Assembly: GCA_026982705.1 (NCBI GenBank)
Contig: JALSGP010000007.1
Location: forward strand, 1-64,000
Source of the DNA: Alphaproteobacteria bacterium
Lineage (GTDB): Bacteria; Pseudomonadota; Alphaproteobacteria; Geminicoccales; Geminicoccaceae
DNA length: 64,000 bases
Direction of reading: 5' to 3'
A model generated the notes under the pieces. It made no database searches, was not told the DNA's origin, and saw only the letters and a program-made list of their open reading frames with translations. Positions within the stretch are counted from its first letter, which is position 1. Each line of letters opens with the position of its first letter. The position numbers were made by a program, and so were the translations under genes. Below, piece by piece: positions 53,801-62,464 of this stretch.

Positions 53801-54226
53801 ATGCTGAAGCTGATCGAGGAGGGCCTGCGCCGCCGGAGACTGCCCCACGTCTCCCTCACCGGCACCACCCGCGACCGCGAGACGCCGGTGCGTCGCTTCC
53901 AGGAGGGCGAGGTGCCCATCTTCCTCGTCAGCCTCAAGGCCGGCGGCACCGGCCTCACCCTGACCGCCGCCGATACGGTGATCCACTACGATCCCTGGTG
54001 GAATCCGGCGGTGGAGGCGCAGGCCACCGACCGCGCCCACCGCATCGGCCAGGACAAGAAGGTCTTCGTCTACAAGCTCATCGCCGCCGGCACGGTGGAG
54101 GAACGGATGCTGGAGCTGCAGGCGAAGAAGGCGGCCCTGGTCCGCGGCATCGTCGGCGGCGCCAGGGGCGGCCTCGCCTTCACCGAGGAGGAGATCGAGG
54201 CGCTGTTCGCGCCGCTGCCCGAGTGA
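50825..54226 (+). CDS. SNF2-family ATPase with SWIM zinc finger
   Basis: It encodes 1133 residues. An N-terminal SWIM zinc finger is seen as CTCFVADCEHAAAML (about 95-110). A long family-specific region follows, then the helicase core (about 670-1120): LADDMGLGKTLQT (Walker A), VVLDEAQAIKN (DEAQ), LTGTPMENHLGELWSIF (III), SLKAGGTGLTLTAADTVIHYDPWWNP (V, VI region) and RAHRIGQ. Bacterial SWIM-SNF2 proteins are linked to RNA polymerase recycling or DNA transactions. The start is uncertain: GTG 50825 and ATG 50849 both lack a well-spaced ribosome site. The last 47 bp overlap the converging permease gene. Confidence 0.92.
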   Translation: MTSSRKTVMSTNPESKSTSLAMLPFNRSDLEKLFPASVWEKAEELLSSGALVEVNVERDGRSITGRVRGRRRTPYLTRVKIANGRGGRIRLSATCTCFVADCEHAAAMLLGVLDRAAAPREEEVSATLDQHLESWIRQVVERARALKSRGGESGDCLLYVLEPAQRAWGEVGLALPVAVSTLRARRLRAGVYTREIPFAIANLVGDQPPPFATFEDLVIGRLLGGVPSSTRRLGGRADAETLVRMVETGRCFWRSPANPPLRLGPERRARFVWRFDEEGRQRLVCALEDAAEGVIVVPLGGPWYIDTAAGEVGRVETDVPEDLAALFLKAPAVPPDAATVVRQKLVQVSEQVPLPEPLRRRERVEIRPVPVLHLHAPDVTVVRGSGWNRTEEPVMVPLARLAFDYRGLLVHWHDPRDELNHVVDNRLLVIPRDTEFERAALERLQRAGLAPLGPAGLGRFAAEELRQDFTFDEEGEGDVSLKWVEFNHRVVPELTREGWRITFAEGYPFRVVQPPAVWKAEVVETGTDWFEFDLAVEIDGTRVPLLPVVLELFRRAPDALTPEALEAAGEEPVYAELPDGRILPIPASRLRVIVEALFELLATRKVDRRGRVRLPRAAAAKLEPFERELPPGTVEWHGGERLREIARRLSRLREIPRVPPPRGLRAKLRPYQEEGLAWLQFLAGHGLSGVLADDMGLGKTLQTLAHVLREKEAGRLDRPVLVVAPTSLVPTWRSELRRFAPDLSLLVLHGPHRHENFGRIDESDVVLTSYALMLRDAEVLLAREWHLVVLDEAQAIKNPSTKLARTACQFRARQRLALTGTPMENHLGELWSIFHFVMPGFLGDREAFRRVFRNPVEKEGDEARRELLAARVRPFMLRRTKEEVARELPPKTEVVREIELGEEQRELYEAVRLAVHERVREEIRARGLARSNIAILEALLKLRQVCCDPRLLKDRDGRTPPPPSAKYELLMEMLANMVETGRRVIVFSQFVEMLKLIEEGLRRRRLPHVSLTGTTRDRETPVRRFQEGEVPIFLVSLKAGGTGLTLTAADTVIHYDPWWNPAVEAQATDRAHRIGQDKKVFVYKLIAAGTVEERMLELQAKKAALVRGIVGGARGGLAFTEEEIEALFAPLPE

Positions 54227-55841
54227 CGGGACCCTGGCCGGTCGCCGCCGCCAGCAGGAAGGCGGCGAGGGGCAGCAGCGTCGCCAGCAGACCGGCGCAG
54301 GCGGCGAGGCGCCGATCCCCCGCGGCGGCGTAGGCCAGGGTCTCGGTGGCGAGGGTCCGCACACGGCCCGCCCCCAGGAACAGGGTGGTGGCGTACTGGG
54401 CGGTGGAGACGGCGAAGCCCACCGCCAGCGCCGCCGCATAGACCGGCCCCAGCAGCGGCAGTTCCACCGCCAGGAGCCGCCGCCAGGAGCGTGCGCCCAG
54501 GGTGCGGGCGGCGTCGAAGAGCACCGGCGGCAGCCGTCGCCACGGCCCCCACAGCACCAGCAGCTGGTAGGGCACCACGTAGAGGAGATGGCCGGCCAGC
54601 ACCGCCGCGGCCCCGCCGTCGAGACCGAGGCGCAGCACCGGGCCCTGCAGCAGCAAGGCCGCCACCGGCTCCGGCACCAGCAGCGGCAGGAACACCCAGA
54701 GGGGTGGTTCGCCGCCCTCCCGCGGGCCGTGCCGCCGTCCGAGGGCGAGGCGGGCGAGGAGGAGGCCGAGGAGGGTGGCGGCGAGGCCGAGGCCGAGGGT
54801 GGTGGTGAAGGGGGTGGCGAGGTCCTCGGCGAGGCGCAGCGCCAGCGTCGGATCGAGCCACCGCGGCAGCAGGGCCGGGAAGGGCCAGGGCCCCGCCACC
54901 GTCCACAGCGCCAGCGCACACGCCACCAGCGCCGCGAGGGGGGCCACCACCAGCAGTACCAGCGGCGCGCCCGCCCGCGGCAGCCGCAGTCCGGACCGTT
55001 CGCCCTCCGCCGCCGCCCGCCGCTCCAGCGCCCACCACCCCGCCAGCACCGGCAGCGCCAGCACCAGCAGCAGCGCCGCCCCGGCCCGGGCGAGGCCGAG
55101 GCGGGCCGGGTCGGAATCCAGGAACCAGCGCAGTACCAGCACGGCGAAGGTGGGGGGCAGATCCGGCCCCAGCACCGCCGCCATGTCGGCGTTGCCCAGC
55201 CCGTAGGCCAGCACCGCCAGCGTCGGCAGGGCGAGACGGGGACGGAGCTGCGGCCACACCACCCGCGCGTAGGCGGTCCAGGCATCGCAGCCGAGGGTGC
55301 GGGCGCAGGCCACCGCCGGGGCCAACCGCAGCCGAGCGCGGGCGGCGAGCCCCAGGAACAGGAGGAAGGGAATCTCCTTGAGGGTGAGGCCGAGGATCAG
55401 GGAAAGTCCCCAGGGATCGCCGGCAAGCGGCCAGTCGGGAGGGCGTTCGAGGCCCAGGAGCGGCACCGCCACCAGCCGCACCAGCCAGCCCGAGGGGGCG
55501 AGGAGGAAGGCGAGGCCCACGGCGAAGGCGGCGTGCGGGACCGCCAGCAGCGGTGCCAGCAGCATGCCCGCCCGTCGTCCCGGCGCCGAGGTCTCCACCA
55601 GTCCCAGCAACAGGGCGGTGGCCGCCCGCGCCAGCGCCGTGGAGGCCACCGCCGTCCAGAGGCCGAGGACCAGCGCCTCGCCCACGCCCGGCCAGCGCAG
55701 CACGGCGGCGAGATCGGCGGTCGAGGGGACCAGCAGCCAGGCCAGGACCACCGTCGCCGCCGCCGGCCACCACCGGCCCGCCGCCGGGAGCGTCGCGGGC
55801 AGGACGGGGGTCAGCCCGCGCGGCCGTAACGCTCGAGCCAC
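54180..55841 (-). CDS. ABC importer permease, two fused domains (YnjC-like)
   Basis: It encodes 553 residues with about twelve membrane helices in two homologous halves, as in YnjC, ThiP and FbpB. EAA-type loops that contact the ATPase are visible near CARTLGCDAWTAYARVVWPQ and DAARTLGARSWRRLLAVELP, one in each half. It should form the channel for the solute bound by the adjacent YnjB-like protein. GTG 55841 overlaps the binding-protein gene by 31 bp; the exact start is uncertain. No ATPase gene for it is found in the window. Confidence 0.87.
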   Translation of the reverse strand: MARALRPRGLTPVLPATLPAAGRWWPAAATVVLAWLLVPSTADLAAVLRWPGVGEALVLGLWTAVASTALARAATALLLGLVETSAPGRRAGMLLAPLLAVPHAAFAVGLAFLLAPSGWLVRLVAVPLLGLERPPDWPLAGDPWGLSLILGLTLKEIPFLLFLGLAARARLRLAPAVACARTLGCDAWTAYARVVWPQLRPRLALPTLAVLAYGLGNADMAAVLGPDLPPTFAVLVLRWFLDSDPARLGLARAGAALLLVLALPVLAGWWALERRAAAEGERSGLRLPRAGAPLVLLVVAPLAALVACALALWTVAGPWPFPALLPRWLDPTLALRLAEDLATPFTTTLGLGLAATLLGLLLARLALGRRHGPREGGEPPLWVFLPLLVPEPVAALLLQGPVLRLGLDGGAAAVLAGHLLYVVPYQLLVLWGPWRRLPPVLFDAARTLGARSWRRLLAVELPLLGPVYAAALAVGFAVSTAQYATTLFLGAGRVRTLATETLAYAAAGDRRLAACAGLLATLLPLAAFLLAAATGQGPVTRAAARTAPRSPPR

Positions 55842-57046
55842 GCCCGTTCCAGCCGCTCCATCCAGTCCGGATGGGGTTCCGGCAGCACCGGCCGCCGTGC
55901 CTCGGGCGGCAGCGTGGCCGGATGACGGGGGATCCGCGCGAAGCGTGCCCGCGCCTCCGCGTCCAGCCGGGCGAGGGCCAGGACCGTGCCGTCGCCCCAC
56001 ACCGCGGGATCGGCCTTGCGCGCCTGCGCCTCGGGCGAGAGGAGGAAGTCGATGGCCACCAGCGCGCCCTCCTTGTGATCGGCGTTGACGGGGATGGCCA
56101 GGAAATGGGCGTTGCCGATGGTCCCCTCCCGCGGCACGAAGGTGCGCACCGTCTCCGGCAGCCGCCCCGCCAGGATCAGGTTGGATGCCTCGGCCGGATT
56201 GAAGGACATGGAGAAGTCCACTTCGCCGTCGGCGAGCAGCTGGTGGAGCTGCCCCTGGGTGCGTGGGAAGCTGCGTCCCTTCCGCCACATGTGGGGATGG
56301 AGGTCGTCGAGGCGCTCGAGCACCGCCCCGCCGAAGCGGGCGAAAGTGGCGTCGTCCACCGGCGCCAGCAGGCGTTCGCGCGGCGTGCCCACCAGATGGA
56401 GCAGGTGCTTGAGGAAGGTGCTGCCCACGAAGTCCGGCGGCTGGGGATAGGTGAAGCGGCCGGGCCGCGCCCGCACCGTCGCGAACAGCGCCGCCCAGTC
56501 CACCGGCGCCTCCGGCACCCGCGCCGTGTCGTGGAGGAAAACGAACTGCGCTGTGCCCCAGGGCACCTCCAGTCCCTCGGTGGGGATGGTGAAGTCGAGG
56601 GTGAGCGCGGGATTGCCCTCCACGTCCACCAGCCGGTAGTTGGGGATCCGCGGCGGCAGCGGACCGAACAGCAGGCCGCGCTCCTTGAGGTGGCGGAAGT
56701 TCTCGCCGTTGATCCAGATCAGGTCGATGCTGCCGCCCTCGTGACGGCGCCCCGCCTCCACCTCGCCGACGATGCGCGCCACCGCCTCGGCGGTGTCCCG
56801 CAGGCGCACGTGTTCCAGCCGCACGCCGTCGCGCTCGGCCAGCCGTTCCCCCGCCCAGCGGATGTAGCGGTTGATCTCGGGCGAGCCGCCCCAGGCGGCG
56901 AACCAGACGGTCTGTCCCCGCGCCCGCCGGCGGATCTCCGCGAAGTCGACGGGGATCCCGTGCGCGGCCCGCACCACCGCGGGCAGGGCCAGGGTGGACG
57001 CGAGGGCGGCCAGCAGTCCCCTCCGGTCGATGCCGTGCTCGGCCAT
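55811..57046 (-). CDS. ABC transporter substrate-binding protein (YnjB-like)
   Basis: It encodes 411 residues. The N-terminus has a twin-arginine-like signal (DRRGLLAALASTLALPAVVRA). The mature start VWFAAWGGSPEINRYIRWAG is typical of the YnjB group of periplasmic binding proteins, related to iron/thiamine/polyamine binders. Later motifs include IDLIWINGENFRHLKE and SMSFNPAEASNLI. The ligand of YnjB is not settled. ATG 57046 has AAGGGAAGG upstream. It precedes and overlaps the permease gene. Confidence 0.88.
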   Translation of the reverse strand: MAEHGIDRRGLLAALASTLALPAVVRAAHGIPVDFAEIRRRARGQTVWFAAWGGSPEINRYIRWAGERLAERDGVRLEHVRLRDTAEAVARIVGEVEAGRRHEGGSIDLIWINGENFRHLKERGLLFGPLPPRIPNYRLVDVEGNPALTLDFTIPTEGLEVPWGTAQFVFLHDTARVPEAPVDWAALFATVRARPGRFTYPQPPDFVGSTFLKHLLHLVGTPRERLLAPVDDATFARFGGAVLERLDDLHPHMWRKGRSFPRTQGQLHQLLADGEVDFSMSFNPAEASNLILAGRLPETVRTFVPREGTIGNAHFLAIPVNADHKEGALVAIDFLLSPEAQARKADPAVWGDGTVLALARLDAEARARFARIPRHPATLPPEARRPVLPEPHPDWMERLERAWLERYGRAG

Positions 57047-57145
57047 GATCCTTCCCTTCCCCCGGATCGGCCTTCCCCGCTATGGCGGGGGTGCGGCGGC
57101 GTGGCAAGCGGCACCCGCCGTCCTCGCCCTTCACGTCCCTGTCAG

Positions 57146-57174
57146 TTGGTGCCGGCCGGCGTCGCCGCTAGCTT
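57146..57174 (+). promoter_or_regulatory. Candidate promoter of the MerA-like flavoprotein gene
   Basis: TTGGTG (57146-57151) and TAGCTT (57169-57174) are 17 bp apart; with GC before the -10 box it reads GCTAGCTT, close to the GCTA-type -10 of Caulobacter-like promoters. It lies 45 bp before the GTG start, in the 172-bp divergent space to the YnjB-like gene. Confidence 0.4.
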
Positions 57175-57218
57175 GGCACGGGAACCCGCGCGGGTGCGCG
57201 CACCGGCGGAGTCGCCCG

Positions 57219-58619
57219 GTGGTGGAAGCGCTGGACTGCGATCTCTGCATCCTCGGCGCCGGGGCCGGCGGCCTGGCGGTGGCCGCCGGCGCCGCCCGCA
57301 TGGGCGCCCGGGTGGTGCTGGTGGAGGCGGCGCGCATGGGCGGCGACTGTCTCCACGCCGGCTGTGTCCCCTCCAAGGCGCTGCTGGCCGTCGCCGCGCG
57401 GGTGCGGGCGGCGCGCGAGGTCGTCCGCCTCGGGGTCACGGTGGCGACGGACGGCGTGGATTTCGCCCGCGTGCGTGCGCGGGTGGCGGAGGCCGTGGCC
57501 GCCGTCGCCCCCCGGGATTCCGAGGAACGGTTCACCGCCCTCGGCGTGCGGGTGATCCGGGGCCATGGCCGCTTCACCGGCCCCGACCGGGTGGTGGCGG
57601 ACGGCGTCGCCATCCGCGCCCGCCGCTTCGTGGTGGCCACCGGCTCGCGGCCGGCGGTGCCCCATCTTCCCGGTCTCGACCGGATCCCGGCGCTCACCGC
57701 CGAGGATCTCTTCGGCCTCGACCGGCGGCCCGAACATCTGCTGGTGGTGGGCGGCGGACCGGTGGGGGCCGAGCTGGCCCAAGCCATGGCGCGCCTCGGC
57801 GCCCGGGTGACGTTGGTCCAGCGGCGGCGGCTGCTGCCGCGGCTGCCGGAGGATCTGGTGGCGCCGGTGCGGGCGGCCCTGCGGGCGGACGGCGTCGAGC
57901 TGTGGGAGCACACCCGCATCGAACGCGTGGCGCCGGGGCCGGTCCTCCATCTCGCCCGTGACGGCCAGCGCACCGCCGTCGCCGGTTCGCATCTGCTCCT
58001 CGCCGCCGGCCGGGTCCCCAACGTCGAGGATCTGGGGCTGGAGGCGGCGGGCATCGCCGTCGGCCCCGACGGGATCCGCACCGACGCGCGGCTGCGCACC
58101 ACCAACCGCCGCGTGTTCGCCGTGGGCGACGTCACCGACCGGCCCCGCTTCACCCACGCCGCGCTCCAGCAGGCCGGGGTGGTGCTGCGCAACGCGCTGC
58201 TGGGGCTGCCGGCACGGGTGGACGACCGGCTGGTCCCCCGCAGCGTCTACACCGATCCGGAGGTGGTGGTGGCGGGACGACTGGAGCCGGCCCCCGGCGT
58301 CCACTTCGTCGACCTGCCCTTCGCCGAGAACGACCGCGCCCTCGTCGAGGGATGCGGCGAGGGCCGGCTGCGCCTCGCCGTCGACCGGCGGCGCCGGCTC
58401 CTGGGGGTGGGGATCGTGGGTGCCCGTGCCGCCGAGATCCATGCCGCCCTCGCCCCCTTCCTGGCCGGCCGCGGGCGTCTCGCCGATCTCGCCCGCGCCG
58501 TGCTGCCCTACCCCACCTTCGGCGAGCTGGCGAAGCGCGCCGCCGGCCTCGTCTTCGAGCCCCTGGTCTTCGGACCCTGGGTGCGGCGCTGGGTGCGTCT
58601 CGTGGGGAGGTTGCCGTGA
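57219..58619 (+). CDS. MerA/dihydrolipoamide-dehydrogenase-like FAD oxidoreductase
   Basis: It encodes 466 residues of the class I pyridine nucleotide-disulfide oxidoreductase family. ILGAGAGGLAVAAGAA binds FAD, GGDCLHAGCVPSKALL carries the redox-active CxxxxC pair, VVGGGPVGAELAQAMARLG binds NAD(P), and VFAVGDVTD is the second FAD motif. The C-terminal HxHPT of lipoamide dehydrogenase is PYPTFGE, as in the MerA-like subgroup associated with TVP38 membrane proteins; the N-terminal mercury-binding domain and terminal Cys pair of true MerA are absent. The substrate is unknown. The stop overlaps the GTG of the TVP38-family gene. Confidence 0.88.
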   Translation: MVEALDCDLCILGAGAGGLAVAAGAARMGARVVLVEAARMGGDCLHAGCVPSKALLAVAARVRAAREVVRLGVTVATDGVDFARVRARVAEAVAAVAPRDSEERFTALGVRVIRGHGRFTGPDRVVADGVAIRARRFVVATGSRPAVPHLPGLDRIPALTAEDLFGLDRRPEHLLVVGGGPVGAELAQAMARLGARVTLVQRRRLLPRLPEDLVAPVRAALRADGVELWEHTRIERVAPGPVLHLARDGQRTAVAGSHLLLAAGRVPNVEDLGLEAAGIAVGPDGIRTDARLRTTNRRVFAVGDVTDRPRFTHAALQQAGVVLRNALLGLPARVDDRLVPRSVYTDPEVVVAGRLEPAPGVHFVDLPFAENDRALVEGCGEGRLRLAVDRRRRLLGVGIVGARAAEIHAALAPFLAGRGRLADLARAVLPYPTFGELAKRAAGLVFEPLVFGPWVRRWVRLVGRLP

Positions 58620-59419
58620 CCCGCGGCCGGCACCGCCTGCTGCTCCTCGCCCTGCTGGTGACGGCGGCGGCCGCCCTCCACCTCTCCGGTCTCGCCGCCC
58701 TCCTGGACCCGGAGACGCTGGCCGCCGAACACCGGCGGCTGCGGGCGCTGGTGGCGGCCCATCCGCGCCTCGCCCCCGCCGTCTTCGTCCTGGTCTATGC
58801 CCTCTCGGTGGCGGTCTCCCTGCCGGGGGCGACGCTGCTCACCCTCACCGGCGGCTTCCTCTTCGGGACCCTGTGGGGACTGGTGTGGTGCGCCCTCGGC
58901 GCCACCCTCGGGGCGGTGGCGGTGTTCCTCGCCGCCCGCGGCCTCCTGGCGGAACCGCTGCGGCGGCGAGCGGGGCCGTGGCTGGGGCGGCTGGAAGCGG
59001 CCTTCCGCCGCGACGCCGTGAGCTATCTGCTGTTCCTGCGGCTGGTCCCGATCTTTCCCTTCTGGCTGGTCAATCTGGTGCCGGCCTTCCTGGGCATGCG
59101 GCTGCTGCCCTACACCCTCGCCACCCTCGTGGGCATCCTGCCGGCCGGGCTCGTGTACGTGGCCATCGGGGACGGCCTCGGCGAGCTGCTGGCGCGCGGC
59201 GCGCGGCCGGATCCCGCCGTCATCCTGGAGCCCCGCTTCCTCCTGCCGCTGCTGGGCCTCGCCGTGCTGGCGCTGCTGCCGGCGCTGGTCCGCCGCAGAC
59301 GGGCCGCGGTCGACGGGGAGGCCGCGACGCCGGGCCGTCCGGAATTCAGCTCGCGGTCCCCATCGCCAGGAAGCGGCGCCGGCGGGCCGCCCGCAGTTCC
59401 TCGCCGGGGATCTCCGTGA
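58616..59419 (+). CDS. TVP38/TMEM64 (VTT-domain) membrane protein
   Basis: It encodes 267 residues with about six membrane segments. The VTT/SNARE-associated motif is seen in [17 protein letters not shown] and [25 protein letters not shown] proteins are candidate lipid or ion transport partners; the biochemical role of the bacterial TVP38 group is not settled. Coupling with a MerA-like flavoprotein recurs in bacteria. The tail after residue 225 is disordered and its last 74 bp overlap the converging accA gene. Confidence 0.88.
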   Translation: MTRGRHRLLLLALLVTAAAALHLSGLAALLDPETLAAEHRRLRALVAAHPRLAPAVFVLVYALSVAVSLPGATLLTLTGGFLFGTLWGLVWCALGATLGAVAVFLAARGLLAEPLRRRAGPWLGRLEAAFRRDAVSYLLFLRLVPIFPFWLVNLVPAFLGMRLLPYTLATLVGILPAGLVYVAIGDGLGELLARGARPDPAVILEPRFLLPLLGLAVLALLPALVRRRRAAVDGEAATPGRPEFSSRSPSPGSGAGGPPAVPRRGSP

Positions 59420-60290
59420 GCTCCTCGAGATGGCGGGCGATGGCATCGCCCACCCGGGCGATGGTGGTCTGGGGCGCCCGATGGGCCCCGCCCAGCGGCT
59501 CCTCCACGATCTCGTCCACGAGCCCGAAACCGTGGAGGTCTTGGGCGGTGAGGCGCAGCGCCCCCGCCGCCTCCGGCGCCTTCTCGGCGTCACGCCAGAG
59601 GATGGCGGCACAGCCCTCGGGCGAGATCACGGAATAGACGGCGTGCTCCAGCATCAGCACCCGGTCGGCGGTGGCGATGGCGATGGCGCCGCCCGATCCT
59701 CCCTCGCCGACGACGGTGGCGACGACGGGCACCCGCAGGTCCAGACAGGTCTCGATGGTGCGGGCGATGGCCTCGGCCTGGCCGCGCTCCTCGGCGCCGA
59801 CGCCGGGATGGGCGCCGGGCGTGTCCACGAAGGTGAGCACCGGCAGGCCGAAGCGCTCCGCCAGCCGCATCAGCCGCTGGGCCTTGCGGTAGCCCTCGGG
59901 CCGCGCCATGCCGAAATTGTGGCGCACCCGGTCCTCCGTCTCGCGCCCCTTCTCCTGACCCAGCACCACCACCGAACGGCCGCGGAAGCGGCCGAGCCCG
60001 CCGATCATGGCCGGATCCTCGCCGTAGAGGCGATCGCCGGCCAACGGCGTGAAGTCCTCGATCAGGGCCGCCACATAGTCGCCGGTGTGGGGGCGGTCGG
60101 GATGGCGCGCCACCTGGGTCTTCTGCCAAGGGGTGAGCCGGGCGTAGGTCTGCGCGAGGAGGCGCGCCGCCCGCTGCTCCAGCCGCTCGATCTCGTCGGC
60201 GAGGTCCAGCTCGGCGTTGTTCTCCATGAGCTGGCGCAGCTCGCGCACCTTGCCCTCGAGCTCGACGATGGGCTTCTCGAAGTCGAGCAC
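59346..60290 (-). CDS. accA: Acetyl-CoA carboxylase carboxyltransferase alpha subunit
   Basis: It encodes 314 residues, the normal AccA size. It works with AccD to carboxylate acetyl-CoA to malonyl-CoA, the first step of fatty-acid synthesis. Signatures are [61 protein letters not shown] and [15 protein letters not shown]. The GTG start has GGGAGG close ahead. It follows gph by 11 bp, probably in the same transcript. Its last 74 bp overlap the TVP38-family gene. Confidence 0.96.
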   Translation of the reverse strand: MLDFEKPIVELEGKVRELRQLMENNAELDLADEIERLEQRAARLLAQTYARLTPWQKTQVARHPDRPHTGDYVAALIEDFTPLAGDRLYGEDPAMIGGLGRFRGRSVVVLGQEKGRETEDRVRHNFGMARPEGYRKAQRLMRLAERFGLPVLTFVDTPGAHPGVGAEERGQAEAIARTIETCLDLRVPVVATVVGEGGSGGAIAIATADRVLMLEHAVYSVISPEGCAAILWRDAEKAPEAAGALRLTAQDLHGFGLVDEIVEEPLGGAHRAPQTTIARVGDAIARHLEELTEIPGEELRAARRRRFLAMGTAS

Positions 60291-60301
60291 GACCCCTCCC
60301 G

Positions 60302-60985
60302 TCAGTCTCCGTCCACCAGCCGCCGCACCGCCGCCGGCACTTCGGCGAAGCCCGTCACCACCGCCTCCGGCGCCAGCTCCTCGGCCCGATGCTCGCCGTA
60401 GCCCTCGGCCAGCAGCACGCAGGGCACGCCGGCGGCCCGGGCGGTGAGCCGGTCGTTGCGCGAATCCCCCACCATCACCGCCCGCGCCGGCGCCACCCCG
60501 AGGCGGGCCAGCACGTGGCGCAGCGGCCCCGGATCCGGCTTGCGCACCGGCAGCACGTCGCCGCCCACCACCAGCGCGAAATGGCGGGCGAGGTCGAAGG
60601 CCTCGAGGATGGCGAGGCTGGGTCGCTGCGGCTTGTTGGTGCAGACGGCGAGGCGGAAGCCGTCGTCCCGAAGCGCCACCAGCGCCTCCACCACCCCCTC
60701 CGGCAGGCGGCTGTCGCGATGGGGGTCCGCCTCGTAGAGGTCCAGGAAACGCCGGTGCAGGCGGTCGAGTTCGCCGTCGGCGAGGGGCCGGCCGGCGGCG
60801 GCGAAGGCCCGCTCCACCAGCCGCCGCACACCGTCGCCGATCATGCGCCGCACCTGTTCGCGCGCGAGCGGCGCCAGCCCCTCCTCGGCCAGCACCGCAT
60901 TGGTCACCCGCCACAGATCGGGCAGGGTGTCCACCAGCGTGCCGTCCAGATCGAAGACGGCCGCCTTCCCTTCGTACGTCGGCAC
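60302..60985 (-). CDS. gph: HAD-family phosphatase, probable phosphoglycolate phosphatase
   Basis: It encodes 227 residues. HAD motifs are [10 protein letters not shown] (nucleophile Asp), TNKPQ (motif II), KPDPGPL (motif III Lys) and [11 protein letters not shown] (motif IV acidic pair). The helical cap sits between motifs I and II, as in Gph, which hydrolyses 2-phosphoglycolate from DNA repair. The GTG start directly adjoins a GGAGG, an unusually short spacing, so the start may be inaccurate. It is divergent from glmU (87 bp) and precedes accA. Confidence 0.88.
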   Translation of the reverse strand: MPTYEGKAAVFDLDGTLVDTLPDLWRVTNAVLAEEGLAPLAREQVRRMIGDGVRRLVERAFAAAGRPLADGELDRLHRRFLDLYEADPHRDSRLPEGVVEALVALRDDGFRLAVCTNKPQRPSLAILEAFDLARHFALVVGGDVLPVRKPDPGPLRHVLARLGVAPARAVMVGDSRNDRLTARAAGVPCVLLAEGYGEHRAEELAPEAVVTGFAEVPAAVRRLVDGD

Positions 60986-60997
60986 CCTCCGGCCCGC

Positions 60998-61025
60998 TTG
61001 TTGCCGCGGCGAGAATTGCTACGTT
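60998..61025 (+). promoter_or_regulatory. Candidate promoter of glmU
   Basis: TTGTTG (60998-61003) and TACGTT (61020-61025) are 16 bp apart; the -10 reads GCTACGTT with its flanking bases, matching the form upstream of the flavoprotein gene at 57167. It is 48 bp before the glmU ATG. Confidence 0.4.
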
Positions 61026-61072
61026 GGCGCGGGAAGTCCAGTCGCACCGACCGGAGCCGGGTTTCCACCGCC

Positions 61073-62464
61073 ATGAGAGACCTCGCCGTCGTCGTCCTCG
61101 CCGCGGGCAAGGGCACGCGGATGCGCAACGATCGCCCCAAGGTGCTGCATCCGCTGGCCGGCGTCCCCCTCCTCGCCCACGTGCTGACCACCGCCCGGGC
61201 GCTGGCGCCGGCGCGGCTGGTGGTGGTGGTGGGACACGGTGCCGCGGCGGTGACGGAGGCGGTGGGGCGGATCGCCCCCGAGGCCCGGGTGGTGCGGCAG
61301 GAACCACAGCGCGGCACCGGTCATGCCGTGCAGGCGGCCCTCCCGGCCCTGCCGGCGACGGGCACGCTGCTGGTCCTCTATGGCGACACGCCGCTGCTGC
61401 GGCCCGCGACGTTGCGGCGGCTGCTGGAGACCCATCGCGACGCCGGGGCCGCCGTCACCCTCCTCGCGATCCGCCCCGCGGATCCCGCGGCCTACGGGCG
61501 CATCCGGCTCGATGCCGAGGGGCGGCCGGTGGCCATCGTGGAGGCGCGCCACGCCCCGCCCGAGCTCCTCGCGAGCGATCTCTGCAACGGCGGCGTGATG
61601 GCCCTCGATCTCGCGGTGGTGCGGCGGCTGCTGCCGGACCTCCGTCCCCATCCCGAGAAGGGCGAGATCTACCTCACCGATCTGGTGGCCCGGGCGGTGG
61701 CGGCGGGATCCGGTACCGCGCTGGTGGAAGCGCCCTTCGAGGAGGGTCTGGGCGCCAACGCCCAGGCGGAACTGGTGGAGCTGGAGCGGCGCTGGCAGAG
61801 GCGGCGGCGGGCGGAGCTGCTGGCGGCCGGGGTGGTGATGCCGGCGCCGGAGACGGTCCATCTCGCCGCCGACACCGAGATCGCGCCCGGGGCGGTGGTG
61901 GAGCCCTACGTGGTGTTCGGGCCCGGCGTGCGGATCGGGGCCGGGGCCCGGGTGCGCAGCTTCAGCCATCTCGAGGGGGTGCGGGTCGAGGCCGGCGCCG
62001 AGGTGGGCCCCTTCGCCCGTCTCCGCCCCGGCAGTCTCGTGGCCGAGGGGGCGAAGGTGGGCAATTTCGTCGAGCTCAAGAACGCCCGTCTCGGCCCCGG
62101 TGCCAAAGCCAACCATCTGAGCTATCTGGGCGACGCCGAGGTGGGCGCGGGTGCCAACATCGGCGCCGGCACCATCACCTGCAACTACGACGGCGTCGCC
62201 AAGCATCCCACGCACATCGGCGCCGACGCCTTCGTCGGCTCCAACAGCGCCCTGGTGGCACCGGTGCGGGTGGGCCGCGGGGCCATCGTCGGCGCCGGCA
62301 GCGTGATCACCCGCGACGTCCCGGAGGAGGCCCTGGCCGTCGCCCGCGGCCGCCAGGAGGTGCGCGAGGGGATGGCGCCGGTGCTGCGCGAGCGTTTCCG
62401 CCACCGCCGCGCGACGGCCGGGTCCGGAGCGGGTTCGGCGAGCGAGGGAGGGGATCGCCGGTGA
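61073..62464 (+). CDS. glmU: Bifunctional UDP-N-acetylglucosamine pyrophosphorylase / glucosamine-1-P acetyltransferase
   Basis: It encodes 463 residues. The N-terminal pyrophosphorylase domain has [34 protein letters not shown] and SDLCNGGV. The C-terminal left-handed beta-helix of hexapeptide repeats (about 255-440) holds the acetyltransferase site with [21 protein letters not shown] and [11 protein letters not shown]. It makes UDP-GlcNAc for peptidoglycan and lipid A, complementing the elongasome genes in this window. Its stop overlaps the next GTG. Confidence 0.97.
   Translation: MRDLAVVVLAAGKGTRMRNDRPKVLHPLAGVPLLAHVLTTARALAPARLVVVVGHGAAAVTEAVGRIAPEARVVRQEPQRGTGHAVQAALPALPATGTLLVLYGDTPLLRPATLRRLLETHRDAGAAVTLLAIRPADPAAYGRIRLDAEGRPVAIVEARHAPPELLASDLCNGGVMALDLAVVRRLLPDLRPHPEKGEIYLTDLVARAVAAGSGTALVEAPFEEGLGANAQAELVELERRWQRRRRAELLAAGVVMPAPETVHLAADTEIAPGAVVEPYVVFGPGVRIGAGARVRSFSHLEGVRVEAGAEVGPFARLRPGSLVAEGAKVGNFVELKNARLGPGAKANHLSYLGDAEVGAGANIGAGTITCNYDGVAKHPTHIGADAFVGSNSALVAPVRVGRGAIVGAGSVITRDVPEEALAVARGRQEVREGMAPVLRERFRHRRATAGSGAGSASEGGDRR

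Noticed and set aside
57219-58619. Mercuric reductase or lipoamide dehydrogenase assignment
   Set aside because: No heavy-metal-associated domain or C-terminal Cys pair for MerA, and no HxHPT motif or neighbouring 2-oxoacid dehydrogenase genes for lipoamide dehydrogenase.
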